A stretch of 64,000 nt of DNA from Nematostella vectensis (Eukaryota > Cnidaria > Anthozoa > Actiniaria > Edwardsiidae), in contig NC_064034.1 of NCBI RefSeq assembly GCF_932526225.1, positions 11,358,887 through 11,422,886 on the forward strand. The letters run 5' to 3'. The notes beneath the pieces were generated by a model, which ran no database searches, was not told the origin of the DNA, and worked only from the letters and a program-made list of their open reading frames with translations. The position numbers were made by a program, and so were the translations under genes. Below, piece by piece: positions 47,469 to 64,000 of the stretch; positions within the stretch are counted from its first letter, which is position 1; every line of letters begins with the position of its first letter.

Positions 47469-48896
47469 GTAGCACCCACAGGCGAATGGCGTTGTAGAGT
47501 AGATTTCCCTTCTTACGTAGATGCTCATCATTGTTACTTAGAGGAAAAATACCCATAGATAGTGAGATGCTGTATAGGTACTTGGTGATTGTGAATGGGT
47601 TGATAAAACTCTCAATAAGTTTTGTATGCATTGATAAGCATTTCTGTTATACTAGTTTAAGATGTGTGTTAATCTTGCTAGACAGATTCACAAATTTACA
47701 CTTCGTCTCAGATCCTCAAACTGTTGCTGTGGTAAGTCTAGGTTGGGCGCCTTCTCACTGTTAGTTCTTGAGTAGGTATCAAGGTGCTAACAGGCAACCA
47801 CATTTAACACCAGTTACTCGACACATCCCACGTCGGTGAGACGCTTATCTTTATAATACTGTTGTTACCTCATTTCATTTATGCCAGTGAATAAAGAAAT
47901 AAAAAAAAAAACAGAGCATTTAGAGTTGCACTGGATTCAACAATCGATTTGTTTTAAGGTCTGCGTAAAGGTAAACGACGTAAACGATTGTCGCGCCGCA
48001 TATTCACTACATTAACAAACTTTATATCAGATAAAAGATTGAATTATCTCCTGCAAGTTTTATTTTTGCAATAGCTAATTCCGTGTTTAAGTTTTGAGGC
48101 CTCAAACTCAAAAGTACGGAGTTTACTCTAGAACGTAATGCACCTACGCGTTATTGCGCATGCACTTGCACGTAGGTGCATCTCAATGACAGATAAATGA
48201 TCTACCAAAGTGTATGTTATTTGACAATGTCAACAAAATATCACGAATCAATGTTGGAACTCTAATTTCTGGCGAAATTTGGACACGAAAAGTGCTGTAA
48301 AAGCGATCTTCAGTCGAAAATTCCTCACACACTTTATGATATGGAATAATTATCTAACAGATCCCGAAAATTTTGAAGGCTATATCTTAAAACCCGTCGC
48401 GAGGTTACACCCGACAAGTTCGAGTTCTCGCCTCAAAATAATACGCTAGAAAAGTCAAAGATTTGGCGTGAATTCACAGTGAACAGGTCACGGGAAACAG
48501 CAAAGGCCCATTTTAGCCGTCTTAGAATGCAATTTATGAAAAAAAAAAAAGTTTAACAACTATTGATACAGGTTTTGCAAAAACCACAAAAACAAACAGT
48601 GGTGTCAAATTTACCTTTACCAAGACCTTAATTCAACGGGGAACGCGTTTCGAGTTATGTTGTTTATTTTTGTAAATCAAAATGCAACGGTACAACAACA
48701 CTAGACTCTACCAGTAGAAATAGCGCAGATTGTGTGCATATCTGCGATCGCGTTCCGCAACCATGTCGAAAAATTAGAGGAAAGAAGTTTATCACATATA
48801 CAAACATGGCCTCTCTGAAAGGTTTTATTAATGGAATAAAAACATATTTACAAATAAGTCTACACACACTTCTCAAATACTCAGAAGAAAGATCTA
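47469..48896. other. Transketolase 3' UTR and intergenic stretch before the convergent IQCA1-like gene
   Basis: AATAAA at 47890-47895 followed by an A-rich run is a likely poly(A) signal for transketolase. The remainder, up to the IQCA1-like stop codon at 48897, is AT-rich with no exon or RNA signal that I can see. Confidence 0.5.
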
Positions 48897-58492
<9,596 letters not shown>

Positions 58493-58788
58493 CTAGAAAA
58501 CAAGAATATTGGAGATAATGTATTAACGTATTACCCTACACTTATGATAATAAGGTGATAATAGCTAATAGAAAGGGCTAAGTTGTTGTGGTTTTGCTAA
58601 CCCAAGCTCGTTTCCCAGTACCCCTTCTTATACGGAAAATGAAGACCTTTTTTTGCATTCAGGAAATGAGTGCATTGTCTTTTCTAAATAGTTCAGGGAA
58701 TGATTATTTCGACTTCTTTCGAGAGGTTTGCTGTTTTCCCAGGTCTTTTAGGTCTTCGTTCTCCGCCAGGTCTTCGTTCTTTGTTTTC

Positions 58789-58871
58789 CGCAAACCCCCA
58801 AAGAAGGCCGCCAAAAAACCAGCCAAGAAGTAGAGTGATCTTAAGTCGCTTTAATTTTTTAGAGCCATCCA
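58789..58871 (+). pseudogene. Possible histone H1 3'-end remnant
   Basis: The frame ends RKPPKKAAKKPAKK then TAG (58831-58833), typical of H1 tails. About 25 bases on, TTTTTTAGAGCCATCCA (58855-58871) matches the right half of the histone 3' stem-loop; the left arm (CGCTTTAA) no longer pairs. No globular domain is visible upstream. The Lys/Ala tail is short and could be chance. Confidence 0.35.
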
Positions 58872-59137
58872 TACTTTTAAAGGCAATTCCGTCAATATGC
58901 ATCTAATATATTTCACACAAAATAATAACAGATCGCAGAAATAGCTTGCTTTTCTAGGCTTAATCTTAATCTAGCTTATGTGCTATTTTGACCTAAAACC
59001 AGGCCTATCCCTTAGGTCATTCATGCATAGCATATCAGAACACGACCGACATTTCTTATAAAAGGACAGAGTATTGGCCCGATCAGGGAAAATACCTTCA
59101 TTTTATTATTATGAAAAAAATACAATTGACACAACAA

Positions 59138-59290
59138 GGACGTACACAGGGGGTGCGTGCACCCCCCAAAAAGTGGGTCAATACTTTTTAAGGAATCTTC
59201 AACTTTTATACTTTTTCCATATGATACTCGTGACTGTGCACCTTCCCTCGGCCAGTCCTGGGAACGAGCCTGTTTCGGCAACATCCTGCC
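59138..59290. repeat. Dispersed repeat, copy B
   Basis: GTACACAGGGGGT, AAAAAGTGGGTCA, CCATATGATAC and GACTGTGCAC occur in the order and spacing of copy A at 17128-17300 (there GACTGCACAC). No coding capacity is seen. Confidence 0.55.
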
Positions 59291-60432
59291 GGCCAGCGCA
59301 CGGAAACGGTTTAAGGGGTCGAAAATCGCATGAGTTAGATGAGAAACATAAGGGTAAAAGGAAAAAGTAGATAGGTTGGACTTGAGAAACTATAAATATA
59401 ACTACAAATTAAACACCAGGGCAATGGAACTTTTAAAATGAATATGTCGTTGCTACCCAGAACCACCCCTTGAAATTGAAATTTATAGGGAATTTTAGAC
59501 CTGAGAGCAACCAAATGATAATGTCCCGATAAGCTATTGTCTGACGCCGAAGAACTCAGTGGGTCCAAGGGCTAATGTTAGATATTCCACTGACTGATAT
59601 GGTCAGTCCGTAACTGTAAAGTATTGATTGGGTGTAGTATTGATTGGGTGCATTGATCCAAAACTGTTATTCACTACCATGCAGTACATTGCAGTGATCA
59701 TTGCAGTATCGTTTAAGCTGTTTACTGAACTTTCCACTATTGTCACATTTATTTCTGGTTATAGTTTTAAAAGGCCATTTAAGGTGGCAGCGATATGGTA
59801 ATTTCTCTGATGTTATTGTGATGATGTTATTATAAATTTGTAGCAAATAATGGAGATACAATGAAAATATTGATGATGATAGAAATTATGCTGTTGGTGA
59901 TGTGGTAGTGTTTATAGTATTAAGTTAAAATGTACTATTATTGGCATGACTGTGGCCCTAGTTGTCCCTACCAATACGAGGAACTGTCGCATTTTGCACA
60001 TCCCGGCTACGCTTCCAAACAGGGAAAGCAAAAGTTGACCCAACATGAAATATTAAAATAATTATCTGAAAGAGGGTAGTATATATTTTTTTTCTTTAAC
60101 TCAAATTTTTCAACCCTCACCACCCTAAGATGCAATTTGTAAAATGAATATTTTTTACGGTCATAGTTATAATTTCATTTTTCGCTCTATTCTCACTTAT
60201 AAATATTTTTTTTTTACAATTTTGTGGTATTTGCAATCTATTCTTTTGTTCTTATATCTTACTATATATGACGACTGCGCAATATTAGTAAAAGATTATT
60301 GGTATAATAAATGTATAAAATCATTACATACAAAACAAAAATAAGCGGTGAATAAGTTTTTTAATCAATGTTTATCTACACGTGCTCGTATTTTTGGCTA
60401 TTACGCGGGTTTCAACTACCAGTTTAACATGC

Positions 60433-60484
60433 CCAAATATGGTCAAAATCGATCAATGCAAATGAGGCGTTCGAGCATATAAGG
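60433..60484 (+). promoter_or_regulatory. Candidate core promoter of the ADF/cofilin gene: CArG box, octamer, TATA-like element
   Basis: CCAAATATGG (60433-60442) is a perfect CArG box, the SRF site. ATGCAAAT (60456-60463) is an exact POU octamer. TATAAGG (60478-60484) lies about 50 bases before the ATG. SRF control of actin-regulator genes, cofilin included, is known in vertebrates; use here is inferred. Confidence 0.5.
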
Positions 60485-60532
60485 AATTTGACAAACAGCG
60501 TCGGTACGGTGAAATTGTTAACGGATTACAGA

Positions 60533-63500
60533 ATGGTAAGTATCAATTTCAAGTAAGTGTTTTCAACATAGTCTACGCTTTTTAATAGGACCAAAACAAA
60601 GATTCAGCCAATCGGAAGCGAATAAATTGAGACCTAAATATACAGAAACAAAACTCCCATAGACGTATTCTAAAGATCGTTCGGTATGCTTCGTTTGAGT
60701 TACGACGGATTCATGCATAGTCAGTAGAACTAAAACAAACTATGGTTCATGTAACCTCGTTATTCCGTTTATATTTTGATAGAAACAATACTTAAAGGGG
60801 CCTTAAACTTGTAGCAGTCTTGGATATCGTGGATCAATCTCATTCCACTCAACTTTACAACTGTTTTTAGGGCATAATGATATGATCATAAAAGGCACGA
60901 TTCAGGGACGTTTACACTGAATTATCATTGATCTCAATTTCCCTATGTGGTCATTACGGGGCTTCTTTTGCAGGATTTTGAAATGAGTTCGGATAATAAA
61001 CTCACTGCACTCTCGAAAAAGCAACCAAGGCCAACATAATAATAATAATAATTTTATTATTTATATAGCGCAAAATTCATTATCTATATGATCTAATGCG
61101 CTTTACAACTAAAAATTATATATGTGCTAAAACTAAGCTAAAACTACTAACTATACTATACTAACTATACTAAAATGATACATAAGCGATATCTTTGCTC
61201 AAATGCTTGGTAGTACTTAGCGGCGCCCGAAAAGTTTGTAATTGAAATTCAAAATCGTGGCCATCCTGCTGAGAGCCATGAAATTTCACACAAACATGAG
61301 GAACTAACCAAAGCTTTATTCCCAAAAGAATGGGTTCTTTAGGCATTTAAAAAAAGGAGCATGACGAAAATATGTCCAGGTCGGTGAGTTTGTTGTCCTG
61401 TCATAGACCCGAGCAAGAAAGCCAGTGCTAGTTCGATATTTACTCGCCGCTCGCCATGAAATCACTGAAAAGCCGCCATATATCGCCGAGATATATCGCT
61501 TGCTATGTATATACCTTCGAACCTGTAAAGGCTACCTGAAATCTCAAATACGAGCGAGTTTTCACACTCATAGCGCTTACTGTCCCGCAAGCCAGCAAAA
61601 AATGATTATGTCAATTTAACCAGGGAAGTGCTGCTTTAACTTTAAAAAGCGTTGTGGTTTTTTATACTACTCATATGTAATTAGCGAAAGTTCGCCTTGT
61701 GGTCTATCAGAATTCACGAACCATGACGCCCCGTTTAGTACAAGGGTTTTCAATAATTTGTAACCAATGGTTCAAAGTTATTCCTACGTGTTTCCCGTCC
61801 AAATCTTACTTCATTCTACTTACTTATTCCTTATGTAGTAGTTAATGAATTTTAATCGAGATATCAGTATTAAAATACAGTATATTTATCTTCGGGGCAA
61901 TGTCTCTCGTTGGCATGTATGTATTTAACTTAATGCTTTTGACAAATTTAAACTACCATTTCCGCGATTATAGAAATCAGGCATATCCGTTGTACGAATT
62001 GATTGCCAGTGATAGTTGAAATATAATTTAGATCTATTCAGGGTTTCTTTTAAAATTATATAAATATAATTTCCCTTTATAATATATACAGTGAAGCTAT
62101 TTATAAACGCAAGCAATTTGTACGAATGCGTTCGATTAGGTTTTAATATTTAATTTGTACCTTTGTGAATTAACTCTAACAATTACTGAAAGATAAATGT
62201 TATCTCAGTTTTTATTGTCTTTCCGTACTTTTGACACAGGTGTGGCAAGAAACCGGAAGGGAGGGGTGGTGCAATAGCGCTAAGTTTTGCAACATTCTAT
62301 GTTGCTGTTTGTTATGTGAAAAAGTTTGCACATTATTAAAACAGTGTTTCTTGTATATTAAATCAAATTCTTCAAACACTAGTTGGAGATAAAAGTGAAA
62401 GACCTATTAATTTCATGATTGAATTAAATGCCCTTGCTATAAATGTACTGAAAATCTAGCAAAACATTATGCGTGCAGTTTACCCCTGTTATTTGTTTGA
62501 GAGGCCAATCACAACCACTGATAGAGTATTATATTTGAGAGGCCAATCACAAACACTGATAGAGTATTATATTTGAGAGGCCAATCACAAACACTGATAG
62601 AGTATTATATTTTATTCCTTTACAGGCAGGAGTCAACATTACAAGGGAGTTTACTGACGGCTGGAATGAAATGACAAAGGCAGATTCTGGCCTCCGCTAC
62701 ATCATTTTCAAGTTGGATGAAAATAAAGAAAATGTTGTTTTTGAGAAGAAAAAGATGAAATGTGAGTGTAGCCATGAAGACCTCCTTGATGACCTTCCAG
62801 CAGACGAACCGAGATACATCGGTCTTATTCTGGACTATGAAAATAAAGAAGGAGCGAAAAGAAGCAAAGTTCTTCTTATATTTTGGTAAGTTTTTGTGTT
62901 CAATTATTGTTCTCAGCAAATAAAGCACTAATTTACAAACTTTATTTCTATAGAAATAAAGTTTGTAAATTAGTGCTTAATTTGTTGAGAACAGTGAAAC
63001 ACTTTATTTCTATAGAAATAAAGTTTGTAAATTAGTGCTTAATTTGTTGAGAACAGTGAAACATTCAAGGTATTACACTCAAACTACATTCACTACTTTT
63101 TAATTGCCTCTTTCACTTTTTTAGGCCCTTTTTAGGTGATTTTTGACTTTTTTGTTACAGCCCTCAGCTGTTCAACATTATGTAAATCGGCTCAATGTAG
63201 GTGGCCGAAGTAAAAACAATAAGCTTCCACAGAAGGTTATTGTGAGGACATAAGGAATCCAAAATTTTACACTTTTAAATAGATGGTGTTTAGCAGCAGT
63301 ACGAATAGCTCTGAGCTAGTGAAATATCACATACGATCTCCTTAAGAACGTGCTATTTCAATAAAAATCAATGTCTAGTGACAATGCTGCTTCTACCACT
63401 GCATGATCATCATTTGCTTCGACAATTTAAAATTTATCAGACATTTGATGGTGCTGGTCCTTCGGTACATTACCCAGCTATAACCCAGCCACCATTTACA

Positions 63501-63945
63501 TATTTTTTTACATTCATTTGATTATATTAATTCTATTGTACCTAATTTTATACCTTTACGTTATGGCTATGCCTTTTTCGAGTTATTCATTAAACGTAAA
63601 ACATACTAGAACCGTATTACCATTACTACATCTGTGGTTGGTACTACATTTACAGTTGATGTGGTTGTTCTACATTACTGCTGGTATTAGATTTTACGCG
63701 TGTTACAATGACCCAATATATTTGTATTTGCATAGATATGGAATGCAAGTTTACTGTCTCTAAATAAGTTGCATTTTAATCATAGGTGTCCTGAGAACTT
63801 AAACCCCAGAGTCAAGATGCCGTATGCGATGACTTTCAATGATCTCACGAAGAAATGTCCTCATTATGATAAAAGTGAAGAAGCCCATGAAAGATGTGAG
63901 TTATCGTTTGAAGCACTAAAAGAATTACTGAAGAATGTCAAGTGA
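60533..63945 (+). CDS. ADF/cofilin family actin-depolymerising protein
   Basis: Three exons: 60533-60535 (the ATG alone), 62626-62885 and 63786-63945 (TGA 63943-63945), 140 residues, one ADF-H domain. An intron directly after the ATG is a known trait of cofilin genes and supports this start. Landmarks are the N-terminal MAGVNITREF, LRYIIFKLDENKE, DLPADEPRYIGLILDYENKE, KVLLIFWCPENLNPRVKMPY and the actin-binding long helix region MPYAMTFNDLTKK. The family binds ADP-actin, severs and depolymerises filaments in the cytoplasm. The usual Ser near position 3, target of LIM kinase in animal cofilins, is absent (MAGVN). This suggests a divergent paralogue not controlled in that way. Intron 2 begins with a long palindrome. 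Confidence 0.88.
61035..61112. repeat. Dispersed repeat with TTTATATAGCGC and GCGCTTTACAA motifs
   Basis: An AAT microsatellite leads into TTTATTATTTATATAGCGC and, after 30 bases, AATGCGCTTTACAAC. I know this pairing as a common dispersed motif in marine invertebrate genomes; its element class is not certain to me. Confidence 0.45.
62497..62612 (+). repeat. 38-bp tandem repeat, 3 copies, ending just before the ADF/cofilin exon 2 acceptor
   Basis: GAGAGGCCAATCACAAACAC then TGATAGAGTATTATATTT is repeated three times at an exact 38-base period. The last copy ends about 14 bases before the CAG at 62623-62625, so the pyrimidine tract lies next to it but the AG is not in the unit. Confidence 0.9.
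62908..63065. repeat. Large palindrome plus a half-copy in ADF/cofilin intron 2
   Basis: Arms of about 40 bases meet at 62950/62951 with no loop (centre TTTATTTCTATAGAAATAAA). Tip regions are GTTCTCAGCAAAT and ATTTGTTGAGAAC. The right arm, with the centre and GTGAAACA, is repeated once about 61 bases further on. It starts 22 bases after the exon 2 donor. Confidence 0.88.
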
Positions 63946-64000
63946 TTTTTTTTTAAATTGCAGGAATACTTTTCAAATAGATATAGCAACAAATGTCGTA

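Larger units (their letters stand above)
58493..60432. other. Stretch between the IQCA1-like and ADF/cofilin genes
   Basis: The missing N-terminal exons of the IQCA1-like gene would be expected here or beyond but I cannot recognise any. It contains a histone H1-like 3' remnant (58789-58871), a dispersed repeat (59138-59290, second copy at 17128) and AT-rich sequence. Confidence 0.45.

Overview
This is intron-rich metazoan nuclear DNA. Gene content (CAPS, transketolase, a ciliary IQ/AAA protein, ADF/cofilin, a PM20D2-type peptidase, a SETD5/KMT2E-like protein), short phase-consistent exons, introns of a few hundred bases and the repeat style (tRNA-derived SINE, small MITEs, Tc1 and Mutator-like relics) suggest an invertebrate. 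An anthozoan cnidarian such as a sea anemone is my best guess, but that is inference; I ran no search.

Layout. 1-3882 (+): the 3' half of a SETD5/KMT2E-like gene. 4938-7716 (-): a complete PM20D2-like amidohydrolase in 4 exons, convergent with the first gene. 8518-26148 (+): a complete calcium-dependent secretion activator (CAPS/CADPS) in 27 exons, 1255 residues, divergent from the peptidase. 26583-29730: tandem repeats, a Harbinger-type MITE and non-coding DNA. 29731-32899: two broken Mutator-like transposase genes placed head to head. 34652-34894 (+): a possible small one-pass membrane protein. 39380-47468 (+): a complete transketolase in 11 exons, 624 residues. 48897-58492 (-): 22 exons of an IQCA1/DRC11-like ciliary AAA protein whose first ~150-170 residues are not visible. 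60533-63945 (+): a complete ADF/cofilin family gene in 3 exons, with a CArG box, an octamer and a TATA-like element upstream.

All exon joins were checked by reading phase, and every gene called complete closes in frame from ATG to stop. The genes are unrelated in pathway (secretion, pentose phosphate, cilium, actin, chromatin).

The most striking pattern is not a gene. Many tandem arrays in this window are anchored on exon edges: each repeat unit carries the end of an exon plus its splice site (or, at the CAPS 3' end, the last codons and stop), and the unit touching the exon is the functional one. This is seen at CAPS exons 4, 18, 26 and 27, transketolase exon 7, the Walker-A exon and last exon of the IQCA1-like gene, and one exon of the SETD5-like gene. 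The result is introns lined with tens of decoy acceptors or donors. Where I read the decoys out they soon meet a stop codon. I regard this as the best candidate for something undescribed.
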